The translations under genes and the position numbers were made by a program. From Natronosalvus vescus (lineage in GTDB: Archaea > Halobacteriota > Halobacteria > Halobacteriales > Natrialbaceae), in assembly GCF_023973145.1 (NCBI RefSeq), contig NZ_CP099546.1:992001-1056000 (forward strand): DNA of 64,000 nt, written 5' to 3'. Below the pieces are notes generated by a model, which saw nothing but the letters and a program-made list of their open reading frames with translations, searched no databases and was not told the DNA's origin. Of this stretch, positions 43,757-52,235 are shown piece after piece; positions within the stretch are counted from its first letter, which is position 1; each line of letters starts with the position of its first letter.

Positions 43757-44734
43757 ATGAGCATGACCTGGTACATCAGCCGACGGGTCGTCTGGGCGCT
43801 CATTGCCTCGTTTATCATAATGAGCTTTACGTTCGGACTTCTGGCAGCGTCACCGAATCCAACGACCAGTCAGGTCGCGTTCGACGCTGCACAGGACGGA
43901 GCCGATCCACAGGAGGCCGTCGAAACGTACGAAGCCACACGTGGAGAGGATCGACCGCTCTTCGAACAGTACACTGATTTCATGGTCTCGATGTACACGT
44001 TAGACTGGGGTGATTCGTTCATCTATCAAACTGACGTGTTAGGGGTGATCGCCGACGCGTGGATCTACTCGGCGATCATCGTTATCCCATCGACCATCCT
44101 CGCCGTCCTCATCGGGTTCGGCGTCGGTCTGTACTCAGCGACGAATCAGTACACGAAGACGGACTACGCCGCGACGTTCGCTGCGTTCTTCGGGATCAGT
44201 GTCCCCAACTTCTGGTTGGCGATCATGTTGATTTTGATCGGTGGGGTTATGCTCGGCTGGTTCCCGACGAGTTACGACACGGGCGTGTCCTGGTGGTCGC
44301 TCGAACACCTCCACCAGCTGATCTTGCCGTTAATCGTTCTCACGACGGCCGCCGTTGCATCCGAGATGCGTTACGCACGCGCTGAAACGCTCGAATACGT
44401 CAACGCCGAGTGGACGAAAACCGCTCGAGCGAAGGGGGTCAGCGAGTGGAAAATTATGTTCAGACATATCTTCCGGCCAGCGACACCGGTGTTGATCACG
44501 ATACTGGTTGCTGACTTCGTAGGGATTATCTTCGCGACCTCGTACGTCATCGAGGTGATTTTTGGCATTCCAGGACTCGGGTTGGTCAGCTACAATGCGA
44601 TCATCAATCAGGATACGCCACTCGTCCTCGCAACGACGCTGATCCCGGTGATCATCGCGATCCTCGGGAACCTGCTCCAGGACATCCTGTACACCGTGCT
44701 CGATCCACGAATTAGCTACGAGGGGAGAAACTAA
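43757..44734 (+). CDS. dppB: peptide ABC transporter permease (DppB-like)
   Basis: The 325-residue integral membrane protein has an N-terminal helix (WYISRRVVWALIASFIIMSFTFGLL), a long external loop and five more helices. The permease signature EMRYARAETLEYVNAEWTKTARAKGVSEWKIMFRHIFRPA contains the EAA loop that contacts the ATPase. It reads into the DppC-like gene with TAATG overlap. A second ATG two codons in is an alternative start. Confidence 0.95.
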   Translation: MSMTWYISRRVVWALIASFIIMSFTFGLLAASPNPTTSQVAFDAAQDGADPQEAVETYEATRGEDRPLFEQYTDFMVSMYTLDWGDSFIYQTDVLGVIADAWIYSAIIVIPSTILAVLIGFGVGLYSATNQYTKTDYAATFAAFFGISVPNFWLAIMLILIGGVMLGWFPTSYDTGVSWWSLEHLHQLILPLIVLTTAAVASEMRYARAETLEYVNAEWTKTARAKGVSEWKIMFRHIFRPATPVLITILVADFVGIIFATSYVIEVIFGIPGLGLVSYNAIINQDTPLVLATTLIPVIIAILGNLLQDILYTVLDPRISYEGRN

Positions 44735-45876
44735 TGGCTACTGACACACCACAATCTCAGTCCGTCGACCTCGATGCGATCGACTGGGAACAGTATGAAC
44801 GTGGTCGGTTCTACATCGCCAAACAGACGATCATCACGTACGGATCGTTGCTCCTGCTCGCCGTGATGTGGCTCTACGACCACCTCTACGTGGAGGCTCG
44901 ACATCCGTTCGTCGAGCAGGATCTCGTGCTGTTCGAACTCTCGTTGAATCCGGACAACGTCGACTGGTTGTTCGCGATGACGCTGCTCGCGTTGTTCTGG
45001 TTCGTCGTCGTCCCGCTGTGGAAAAACAAGCGGATGACGATGTACTACTGGTCGAAGTTCAAACAAAACACGGCTGCCGTCTGGAGTATGGGCTTTCTCG
45101 CCGTGCTGTTCGTCGTGGGAACGGTCGGCCCGCTGATCATCGGCCACCCCGAGCCAAACTGGGGGAACCCGAACGCACCGCCGGTCTTCTTTGGCGGCGA
45201 TTGGGCCCACCCGTTCGGAACGCACCGAACCGGGGAGGACATCCTCGAGATTACGATCGCTGGCGCGCAGGTGAGCCTGCAGGTCGGACTAATTGCGACG
45301 CTGTTCAGTGTCGTTCTCGCGGCGGTCGTCGGTGCAACGGCTGCGTTCTCCGGTGGCTGGCTGGACGAGCTCCTCATGCGCTTCGTCGACCTCCTCATGA
45401 CGTTCCCGACGTTCTTCCTGATCGTGCTCCTCGTGTACATCTACGGTGGGAGCCTGTTCTTGCTAATCGTCATCCTGGCGTTCACGGGCTGGGGTGGGAC
45501 GGCACGGTTGATCAGGAGTGAGGCCTTACAGCGCAGCGAAGAAGCGTACATCAGCGCCGCCGAGGCCGCAGGGGCGAGCAAGGCCTACATCATCAGACGC
45601 CACATCTTGCCGAACGTCTCAAACACGATCATCACGGCGGCAACGTTGCTGATTCCGATCATGATCCTGACGGAGGCAGTGATCGCGTTCCTCGGATTCG
45701 GCGACATGAACGTTTGGTCGTGGGGCCGGATCATCTCGGACGGGCGAAACCACCTGCGAACTGCCTGGTGGGTTGCAACGATTCCAGGAATCTTCCTGTT
45801 CTTCACCGTGTTAGCGTTCAACTTCCTCGGTGATGCACTACGAGACGCACTCGATCCACGACACGAAACAGAATAA
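44734..45876 (+). CDS. dppC: peptide ABC transporter permease (DppC-like)
   Basis: This 380-residue permease has an extended N-terminus with two extra hydrophobic segments (QTIITYGSLLLLAVMWLYD, WLFAMTLLALFWFVVVPLW), then the usual DppC core: GTHRTGEDILEITIAGAQVSLQVGLIATLFSVVLA, FVDLLMTFPTFFLIVLLVYI and the EAA loop SEEAYISAAEAAGASKAYIIRRHILPN. Typical DppC proteins are about 300 residues, so the N-terminal extension is unusual in length. It overlaps its neighbours by one base. Confidence 0.94.
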   Translation: MATDTPQSQSVDLDAIDWEQYERGRFYIAKQTIITYGSLLLLAVMWLYDHLYVEARHPFVEQDLVLFELSLNPDNVDWLFAMTLLALFWFVVVPLWKNKRMTMYYWSKFKQNTAAVWSMGFLAVLFVVGTVGPLIIGHPEPNWGNPNAPPVFFGGDWAHPFGTHRTGEDILEITIAGAQVSLQVGLIATLFSVVLAAVVGATAAFSGGWLDELLMRFVDLLMTFPTFFLIVLLVYIYGGSLFLLIVILAFTGWGGTARLIRSEALQRSEEAYISAAEAAGASKAYIIRRHILPNVSNTIITAATLLIPIMILTEAVIAFLGFGDMNVWSWGRIISDGRNHLRTAWWVATIPGIFLFFTVLAFNFLGDALRDALDPRHETE

Positions 45877-46937
45877 TGACTGACGAACCACTACTCTCGG
45901 TACGGGACCTGCAAACGGTGTTTCACACCGACGATGGAACCGTCCACGCCGTTGACGGTGTGAGCTTCGACGTCAAACGCGGTGAGACGGTCTGTATTGT
46001 TGGCGAAAGTGGCAGTGGCAAATCCGTGACCACCGAATCGATCACGCGGATCATCCAGATGCCGCCAGGTGAGATTGCCGGCGGCGAGGTACTCTTCGAC
46101 GGTATGGACATCACGGCGATGTCCGAGAAGGAGATACGCAAGATTCGCGGCGGCCGGATCAGCCACGTCTTCCAGAACCCACAGAGCGCACTGAACCCGG
46201 TGTACACCATCGGTGCGCAGATCCGTGAGGCGATTCAAACCCACCAGGATCTCTCCAAAGAAGCGAGTCGCGAACGTGCGATCGAACTCCTCGACGAGGT
46301 CGGCATTCCGGAAGCGGCCTCCCGAGTCGACGATTACCCCCACGAGTTCAGCGGCGGCATGAAACAGCGAGCGATCATCGCGATGGCACTCGCGTGTGAA
46401 CCCGACCTGCTGATCGCCGACGAACCGACGACGGCACTCGACGTCACGATCGAGTCGCAGATCCTCGAACTCCTGCTGGATCTCCAGGACGAGTTCGATA
46501 TGTCGATCATTTTCGTCACCCACGACCTCGGGGTAGTCGCGGAAATCGCCGACCGAGTGATCGTCATGTACGCGGGGAAGGTCATGGAGCAAGCCGACGT
46601 CTTCGACCTCTATGACTCGCCTGCACACCCATATACGCGGGCGCTTCTCAACTGTCTCCCCGGGAACACTGGCACGGTCGAACCGATCGGTGGGACGCTT
46701 CCGAGTGTCACCAACCCGCCGGATGGCTGTCGGTTTGCCGACCGGTGTGAGTACGCCATCGATGACTGTTATGTCGGTGAACAACCGTATCTCGTTCCGG
46801 TAACGTCGAGCGATCACACTGTCTCGTGTCTTCACTACCACGATGGGTACGATTCGTCGACCGTCCTCGAGGACAACAACCGAACCGGATCGACGACTAA
46901 CACACAGTTCGTTTCGGAATCAGGAGGTGATCGGTGA
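45876..46937 (+). CDS. dppD: peptide ABC transporter ATP-binding protein (DppD-like)
   Basis: This is a 353-residue ATPase. Walker A is GESGSGKSV, the Q-loop region HVFQNPQSALNPVYTIG, the signature FSGGMKQR, Walker B LLIADEPTTALD, and the H-loop VTHDLG. The C-terminal oligopeptide-transporter motif (oligo_HPY) is PPDGCRFADRCEYA, with cysteines that may bind an iron-sulfur cluster in this family. The product pairs with the next ATPase. Confidence 0.96.
   Translation: MTDEPLLSVRDLQTVFHTDDGTVHAVDGVSFDVKRGETVCIVGESGSGKSVTTESITRIIQMPPGEIAGGEVLFDGMDITAMSEKEIRKIRGGRISHVFQNPQSALNPVYTIGAQIREAIQTHQDLSKEASRERAIELLDEVGIPEAASRVDDYPHEFSGGMKQRAIIAMALACEPDLLIADEPTTALDVTIESQILELLLDLQDEFDMSIIFVTHDLGVVAEIADRVIVMYAGKVMEQADVFDLYDSPAHPYTRALLNCLPGNTGTVEPIGGTLPSVTNPPDGCRFADRCEYAIDDCYVGEQPYLVPVTSSDHTVSCLHYHDGYDSSTVLEDNNRTGSTTNTQFVSESGGDR
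46923..46930 (+). promoter_or_regulatory. strong Shine-Dalgarno sequence for dppF
   Basis: The sequence ggaggtga lies 6 bases before the ATG at 46937, inside the end of dppD. A full match to the 16S rRNA 3' end is unusual here and favours ATG 46937 over the GTG at 46934. Confidence 0.65.
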
Positions 46938-48262
46938 TGAGGAGTTCGAATCCGTTACTCGAGGTCAAGAATCTCAAAAAACATTATCCAATCACGAAAG
47001 GAGTACTCAAACGCGAGATCGGTCGTGTCCGAGCCGTCGATGGGATCAGTCTCTCCGTCGACCGCGGTGAGACCGTTGGACTCGTCGGTGAGTCCGGATG
47101 TGGAAAGTCGACAGCTGCGACGACGATTCTCCAACTCGAGGAGGCCACCGATGGACAGGTGTTGTTCGAGGGCGAGGACGTCACGGCCTTCAACAAGCGT
47201 GAACTCAAACGGTTCCGTCGTCGGGCACAGATGATCTTCCAGGATCCGGACTCGAGTTTCGATCCACGTATGTCGATCGGGGAGTCCGTCGCCGAGCCCC
47301 TGTTGGTTAACGGTATGGACGACCGTCAGCGTCGCCGCGAGATCGTCGAACACCTGCTCGTGAAAGTCGGGCTCCAGGCGTCCGACGCCGACCGGTATCC
47401 ACACGAGTTCAGTGGCGGACAGAAACAGCGTATCGGATTAGCTCGTGCACTCTCGGTCAACCCAGACTTGCTCGTCGCGGACGAACCGGTGTCGGCGCTA
47501 GACGTGTCGATTCAGGCGGAAATCCTCGACATTATGGAGGATCTGCAGGAAGAATTCGGCCTGGGAATCCTGATCATCAGCCATAATCTGGGCGTCATTC
47601 GCGAAATCTGTGACCGAGTCGGCGTGATGTACCTCGGCGAAATCGTCGAGGAAGGGCCAACTGAGGAAATCTTCGACAATCCACAGCATCCGTATACGCG
47701 AGCGCTTATCTCGTCGATTCCAGTTCCAGATCCACACCACTCTCGAACGGACGTGAAACTATCGGGGGACGTGCCAAGTCCGTCGAACCCACCGACGGGG
47801 TGTCGCTTCCATACGCGCTGTCCCGAAGTCATCCAGCCCGAGGCGTACGACTTCGACCAGGAGACGTGGCGAAGCGTGATGGATTACAAATACCGCGTCC
47901 ACGATCGGTCACTCGACACCGACTCCATTCTGGAGGGAGTCATCACGAAGAGTGAAACCTACGAAGAGACGGATGAAGTGCCGTTCGACCAGTTCGATCA
48001 ACGCCTGCGTTTGGAATTCGAGATTCCGGACTCGCTCCCCGACGAGCGGGCCGAGGACGCCCTCGGACGGTCGATTCGCCACGTCTATGACGATCAGTTC
48101 GACGAAGCGAGTTCGATCCTCGGTGAGGAGTTCGAGACGATCTGCCGACAGGAACGGCCAGAACAGGTACACGTCACTGGCGATCATCGCGCGTCGTGCC
48201 ACCTTGTAGAAACTGAAGCGGAAACAGTCGTCGATTCGCCAGCACAACCGAGCGACGACTGA
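46937..48262 (+). CDS. dppF: peptide ABC transporter ATP-binding protein (DppF-like) with a long C-terminal extension
   Basis: This is a 441-residue ATPase. Walker A is GESGCGKST, the Q-loop QMIFQDPDSSFDPRMSIG, the signature FSGGQKQR, Walker B LLVADEPVSALD, and oligo_HPY PPTGCRFHTRCPEV near residue 290. Bacterial DppF proteins end about 30 residues later. Here about 135 more residues follow, acidic and helical, with a core RSIRHVYDDQFDEASSILGEEFETIC. The start is chosen from the Shine-Dalgarno sequence six bases upstream. The gene ends 15 bases from the convergent phosphoribosyltransferase gene. Confidence 0.95.
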   Translation: MRSSNPLLEVKNLKKHYPITKGVLKREIGRVRAVDGISLSVDRGETVGLVGESGCGKSTAATTILQLEEATDGQVLFEGEDVTAFNKRELKRFRRRAQMIFQDPDSSFDPRMSIGESVAEPLLVNGMDDRQRRREIVEHLLVKVGLQASDADRYPHEFSGGQKQRIGLARALSVNPDLLVADEPVSALDVSIQAEILDIMEDLQEEFGLGILIISHNLGVIREICDRVGVMYLGEIVEEGPTEEIFDNPQHPYTRALISSIPVPDPHHSRTDVKLSGDVPSPSNPPTGCRFHTRCPEVIQPEAYDFDQETWRSVMDYKYRVHDRSLDTDSILEGVITKSETYEETDEVPFDQFDQRLRLEFEIPDSLPDERAEDALGRSIRHVYDDQFDEASSILGEEFETICRQERPEQVHVTGDHRASCHLVETEAETVVDSPAQPSDD

Positions 48263-48277
48263 CGAACGAGTTGCTTT

Positions 48278-48847
48278 TTACTCGTCGCCGTCTTCGTCGA
48301 CGATGACGACTTCGCCGTCGACGACGTCGACGTTGATCAGCGTTTTAACGTGGTAGCCAGCGTCGGCAACTTTGTTCTCGCCGCCTTCTTTCTTGATGAC
48401 GGCGACCGTGTCGACGACTTCAGCACCGATGTCGTCGAGGGCGCCGAGAACGGCGGCGAGGGTGCCGCCGGTCGAGAGCACGTCGTCGAGTACCAGTACG
48501 CGCTCGCCTGCGTAGACGTCGTTGATGAACATCTCGTTTTCCGAGTAGCCGGTTTTCTGGGCGATGGAGACCTCGCCCTCGAGGCCGTACTGGCGCTTTC
48601 GAATCACGGTAAGCGGAATGTCCGTCATCAGGGAGACGGCCGTCGAGATGTGAATTCCCATTGCCGCGGGAGTGACGATGCGGTCGACGTTCTCGAGGTC
48701 AGCTTTTCGCGTGATCCGAATCACGATTTCCCGGAGCAGTGACGGCTCGAGTTTGGGGACGCCGTCGCTGATCGGGTGCACGAAGTAGTGATAGCCCTCC
48801 TTTTCGATAATGGGGGCCTCGAGGAGTGACCGTTTCAACTGATCCAT
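48278..48847 (-). CDS. hpt: hypoxanthine/adenine phosphoribosyltransferase-family protein
   Basis: The 189-residue type I PRTase salvages purine bases with PRPP. The PRPP loop is [18 protein letters not shown], preceded by [17 protein letters not shown] and the flexible loop [13 protein letters not shown]. Haloarchaeal proteins of this group are annotated HGPRTase-like or Apt; which base is used cannot be settled here. A TATA-like CTTTTAC at 48871-48877 lies about 27 bases before the start. Confidence 0.92.
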   Translation of the reverse strand: MDQLKRSLLEAPIIEKEGYHYFVHPISDGVPKLEPSLLREIVIRITRKADLENVDRIVTPAAMGIHISTAVSLMTDIPLTVIRKRQYGLEGEVSIAQKTGYSENEMFINDVYAGERVLVLDDVLSTGGTLAAVLGALDDIGAEVVDTVAVIKKEGGENKVADAGYHVKTLINVDVVDGEVVIVDEDGDE

Positions 48848-48870
48848 GTCGTGGATCAGCGGGATATCGA

Positions 48871-48877
48871 GTAAAAG
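48871..48877 (-). promoter_or_regulatory. TATA-like element for the phosphoribosyltransferase gene
   Basis: On the minus strand CTTTTAC lies 24-30 bases before the ATG at 48847. Confidence 0.5.
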
Positions 48878-49083
48878 CTGACGATACGCGACGACGATGA
48901 TGTTACTCGGTAACAGCGATGACTATCGTTCCGGTGACGGTACCACGGTCGAGAGATCAACCGCACTCGAGTAGCCGTGCTGACTCCCACAGAACAACAC
49001 CGCCATCGGGAAGGTCGAAACAATGCACCGCTGTTTACCGATCCAGTGGTGGCAAACGGGGTACGTGACTACAACGATCCCTC

Positions 49084-49653
49084 TCAGTCGCTCCGTCCGT
49101 ACCGTAGCTCCGGCGGCTGTTCGCCGTGGCCGAGACGCATGTTTCGCTCGTAGTAGATGTGGGCGATGGCCGTCCCGGTGATCGTCACCGAGATTAACCC
49201 TGCCCAGGTAAGCTCCGAGAGGAGCGTCAACGGATAGATGTCGAGCCAGAGGGCGGCAACGAGCGCACAGCCGATCGCCCCCAGTGACAGGTACAGTTCA
49301 CGCCAGGCGAACTCGCTGCCGGGCACGATCTCGAGGTAGATGTTGAGGTCACTCGTTCGATCGGTCGGTTCGATCACGCCGGCGTCTGAGTCGAATTGGA
49401 GTATACCCGCGGCGTCCATCTTGGGGAGGTGCGTTTGCTGGAGGGTCGTGTACACCCGCTTTCGTTGTTCCGGGGTAACCTTCTCGGGAACCGTCTCGTA
49501 CTCCCAGGCGGCGACCTGCTGGGCGAGATCACCGAGTTCGACGGGACGACTGTCCTGTTTCAAATACTGGAGGACGTATCGGCGTCGCTGATTGCGGAGG
49601 ACTTCGAAGACCTCTCCTTTCGAGAGCGGGTTCTGGGGGGATTGTTGTGACAT
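49084..49653 (-). CDS. winged-helix protein with two membrane helices (DUF7344-like)
   Basis: The 189-residue protein begins with an ArsR-like winged helix: SKGEVFEVLRNQRRRYVLQYLKQDSRPVELGDLAQQVAAWE, then RKRVYTTLQQTHLPKMDAAGILQFDSDAGVIEPT. Two hydrophobic helices follow (LSLGAIGCALVAALWL, LTWAGLISVTITGTAIAHIYY). This layout is common in haloarchaea and resembles membrane-tethered regulators. The start at 49653 gives MSQQSPQNPLSKGEVF; the longer frame to 49677 is less likely. Target genes are unknown. Confidence 0.87.
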   Translation of the reverse strand: MSQQSPQNPLSKGEVFEVLRNQRRRYVLQYLKQDSRPVELGDLAQQVAAWEYETVPEKVTPEQRKRVYTTLQQTHLPKMDAAGILQFDSDAGVIEPTDRTSDLNIYLEIVPGSEFAWRELYLSLGAIGCALVAALWLDIYPLTLLSELTWAGLISVTITGTAIAHIYYERNMRLGHGEQPPELRYGRSD

Positions 49654-49802
49654 CACGATGCCCTCACCTCGTGACACCTGCGCGGAAACCTATCGCCATC
49701 GATTGACGGCATGAACGCCACCTATATAGTTCTCGTGACGATCGAATTCGATACAGTTGCACGCTACTCCCCTCGTACTCGTGGGGTGTATTTAATTCCA
49801 AC

Positions 49803-50963
49803 CTATCCCGAATCAACGACAACGGCGAGCGATCGAGCGATCTCTGTCGCGAGCGCTTCCTTCGACCCGGAAAACTGCGCGACGTCGTCCGCATGGACGA
49901 GGAGCGCTCGCGTTCGATTGGCACCCATGACGCTCGCGTCGTTGGCGACGACGAACGCGGCGTCGACGCGCTCGAGTACCTCTCGTGCGGCATCGATCAT
50001 CGCCTCGTCGTCGCCGCTCGTTTCGGCTTTGAACGCGACGATAGGGAGATCGGGCTGCTCGTCGCGCACCGTATCGAGGAGCTTCGGCGTCGGTTCGAGG
50101 TCGAGGGTCAGTTCCTTCCCGGAGCGCAGTTTCTCTTCGCTGGGCTCGAGGGTGTAGTCGCCGATGGCCGCCGCACAGACGAGTGCGTCCGCCTCTGCAC
50201 ATGCCTCGTGCGTAGCTTCGAGCATCTCACCGGCGGTTTCGACGGGGGTGACGTCGGCGTAGGCGACATCGGCACCGTCGTGGACGAGCGTGACGTCCGC
50301 GCCGTGGACGTAACAGGCACGGGCGACGGCTCGTCCCATCTTCCCCGAGGATCGGTTCGTCAGCACACGCACGGGGTCGATCGGTTCGGCGGTCGCCCCG
50401 CTCGTGACTACGACGTGGCGACCCTCGAGCGGGCGTTCGCCGACGGCCCGGGCGACCCCACAGACGATCGCCTCCTCAGTCGCGATCTTGGCTTTTCCCT
50501 CCTCGATGCGGGGATCGACGAATTCAACGCCCCAGGATTCGACGCGGTCGATGGCCTCGAGCACGCCCGGATGGGTGTACATCGGTTCGTGCATGGCGGG
50601 GGCGATCACCACCGGAACGCCGGCACCGAGTGCGGTTGTCGCGCAGGTGGTGACAGGCGTGTCGTCGATCGCGCCGGCGATCTTGCCGACGGTGTTCGCC
50701 GTCGCCGGCGCGAGTAGGAGGACATCGGCCCACCCGTCGTTTCCACAGAGGGTGACGTGTTCGACGCCACCAGTAATTTCGGTGACGACGTCGTTCTCGG
50801 TCGCAAACTCGAGCGCCCATGGGTGAATGATTCCCCGTGCACTGTCGCTCATCACTGCCCGGACGCTGGCCCCCTGGCGTCGCAACTCGTGGGCAAGTTC
50901 GACCGCCTTGACGGCCGCAATGGAACCCGACACCCCGAGTGCGACGTTGACTCCCTCGAGCAT
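49803..50963 (-). CDS. coaBC: bifunctional phosphopantothenoylcysteine decarboxylase/phosphopantothenate-cysteine ligase
   Basis: This 386-residue protein catalyses two successive steps of coenzyme A synthesis. The N-terminal flavoprotein (CoaC) shows GVSGSIAAVKAVELAHEL, IIHPWALEFAT, and APAMHEPMYTHPGVL, which matches the substrate-binding PXMNXXMW motif with substitutions. The C-terminal ligase (CoaB) shows VVVTSGATAEPIDPVRVLTNRSSGKMG and LVCAAAIGDYTLEPSEEKLRSG. Domain order and length match archaeal CoaBC. Confidence 0.96.
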   Translation of the reverse strand: MLEGVNVALGVSGSIAAVKAVELAHELRRQGASVRAVMSDSARGIIHPWALEFATENDVVTEITGGVEHVTLCGNDGWADVLLLAPATANTVGKIAGAIDDTPVTTCATTALGAGVPVVIAPAMHEPMYTHPGVLEAIDRVESWGVEFVDPRIEEGKAKIATEEAIVCGVARAVGERPLEGRHVVVTSGATAEPIDPVRVLTNRSSGKMGRAVARACYVHGADVTLVHDGADVAYADVTPVETAGEMLEATHEACAEADALVCAAAIGDYTLEPSEEKLRSGKELTLDLEPTPKLLDTVRDEQPDLPIVAFKAETSGDDEAMIDAAREVLERVDAAFVVANDASVMGANRTRALLVHADDVAQFSGSKEALATEIARSLAVVVDSG

Positions 50964-51029
50964 TCTCGGTTGCTCTTCGAAGGGAGAGCTAAAATGCGTA
51001 TGGATGTCGCGGCACCGACGGCGCCAGAC

Positions 51030-51767
51030 TTACTCCCGATCGACGCTCGGGTGCATCGTCGGCCGATCGTCCAGCGGGTCGGCCAGGGCGTCGAGCATCG
51101 TCTCGCGCGCCCGTCGGTCGCGCTCGAGACGTTCGTCGTCGTCGATCTCCACACAGCCAGGGGGCACGTCCCGGTCACGACCCGTGAAGTAGCCTTCGGG
51201 GGCAACCCAGTCGTGGTAGAACGCGACGTCGGAATCGTGGATCACTGCCAGCGCGACTTTCGCGCCGTGGCCGGCGGCGACGATCGTCTGGTGTGGTTCG
51301 CCGGCGATTCGGCCCGCTGCGTAGACGCCATCGACGGCCGTTCGACCGCCGTCGTCGACCTGAAGCATGTACTTGCTGCCGCGCTGTTCCCGTCCGACGT
51401 CGAGGGGCACGAGGTACTCGCTGTCGGGCCAGGAGGCGGCGATCACGCGTCTGGCCTCGAGCGGCTCGCCCCCCTCGGTCTCGAGGACGAATCCGGCCTC
51501 GAGGTCGCCTTCGTCCCTGGGGGCGACGTGCGTGACTCGCCCGAGTTCGACGGTCGCCCCGGCCGTGTGGGCCTGCTCGCGGGCGAGTTGCAGGTACCGG
51601 CGGGCGTCGATCCCGTCCGGAAAGCCGGGGTAGTTCTCGAGGCTGGCGTTTCGGGCCAGGATCGACTCGCCGCCGTCGACGACGAGCGTGTCCAGGCCGT
51701 TCCGTGCGGTGAAGATCGATGCGGCGAGACCGGTGACCCCGCCACCGACGATACAGACGTCGCGCAT
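51030..51767 (-). CDS. FAD-dependent oxidoreductase, thioredoxin-reductase-like without a CxxC
   Basis: The 245-residue protein starts VCIVGGGVTGLAASIFTARNGLDTLVVDGGE, a FAD Rossmann motif, and has DGVYAAGRIAGEPHQTIVAAGHGAKVA, the second FAD motif of thioredoxin reductases. The inserted NADPH domain and the redox-active CxxC of thioredoxin reductase are absent, so it cannot reduce thioredoxin in the usual way. The C-terminal 60 residues are acidic and Arg-rich. It may be a ferredoxin- or NADPH-independent flavoprotein. It lies upstream of coaBC (66 bases apart) on the same strand. Confidence 0.87.
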   Translation of the reverse strand: MRDVCIVGGGVTGLAASIFTARNGLDTLVVDGGESILARNASLENYPGFPDGIDARRYLQLAREQAHTAGATVELGRVTHVAPRDEGDLEAGFVLETEGGEPLEARRVIAASWPDSEYLVPLDVGREQRGSKYMLQVDDGGRTAVDGVYAAGRIAGEPHQTIVAAGHGAKVALAVIHDSDVAFYHDWVAPEGYFTGRDRDVPPGCVEIDDDERLERDRRARETMLDALADPLDDRPTMHPSVDRE

Positions 51768-51821
51768 ACGGGTTCCTCCGGAAGGCGGCTATAGAAAGAC
51801 TGCGACTTGGCGTGTGCGTCG

Positions 51822-52235
51822 TTACTGCTCTCGATACGCATCCTCATCGCCGCCCTCACTTTCACGCTCGCGTTCCCGCGGCGGGTGCCTGTCGCTCGCC
51901 GGCGTTCTCGCTCGAGCGTGGCTGTGTGGGCGCGTCGACGGATGGACGGGGTCGTCTCGTTCCGTATCGATTCGCGGAGACGGTTTCCTCGAGTCCTCGT
52001 CGCGGTGGCCGTACTGTCGCCGTTCGACCGCCCGCGCACGTCGGTTCGTGTCCCACTCCTGAAACAGCCCGTAGTCGGTCATCGTCTCCATGCCGGCGAT
52101 GGCCGCCGAGAGTTTGATCCCGATCAGTGGAATATCGGCGACGGAGACGATCACGTCCGCACGGATGATCGCACCATCGCGCAGGAGGACATCGATGACG
52201 TCGACGATCGCGTCGTCGGATTTCTTCGGTTTCAT
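51822..52235 (-). CDS. gvpM: gas vesicle protein GvpM with a long C-terminal extension
   Basis: Residues 1-65 match GvpA-like GvpM: MKPKKSDDAIVDVIDVLLRDGAIIRADVIVSVADIPLIGIKLSAAIAGMETMTDYG. GvpM is a minor GvpA homologue needed for gas vesicle nucleation in halobacteria. Known halobacterial GvpM is about 84 residues; this one has 137. The extra part is Arg-, His- and Asp-rich and looks disordered. It is the last gene of the operon and overlaps the gvpL stop by 4 bases. Confidence 0.9.
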   Translation of the reverse strand: MKPKKSDDAIVDVIDVLLRDGAIIRADVIVSVADIPLIGIKLSAAIAGMETMTDYGLFQEWDTNRRARAVERRQYGHRDEDSRKPSPRIDTERDDPVHPSTRPHSHARARTPASDRHPPRERERESEGGDEDAYREQ

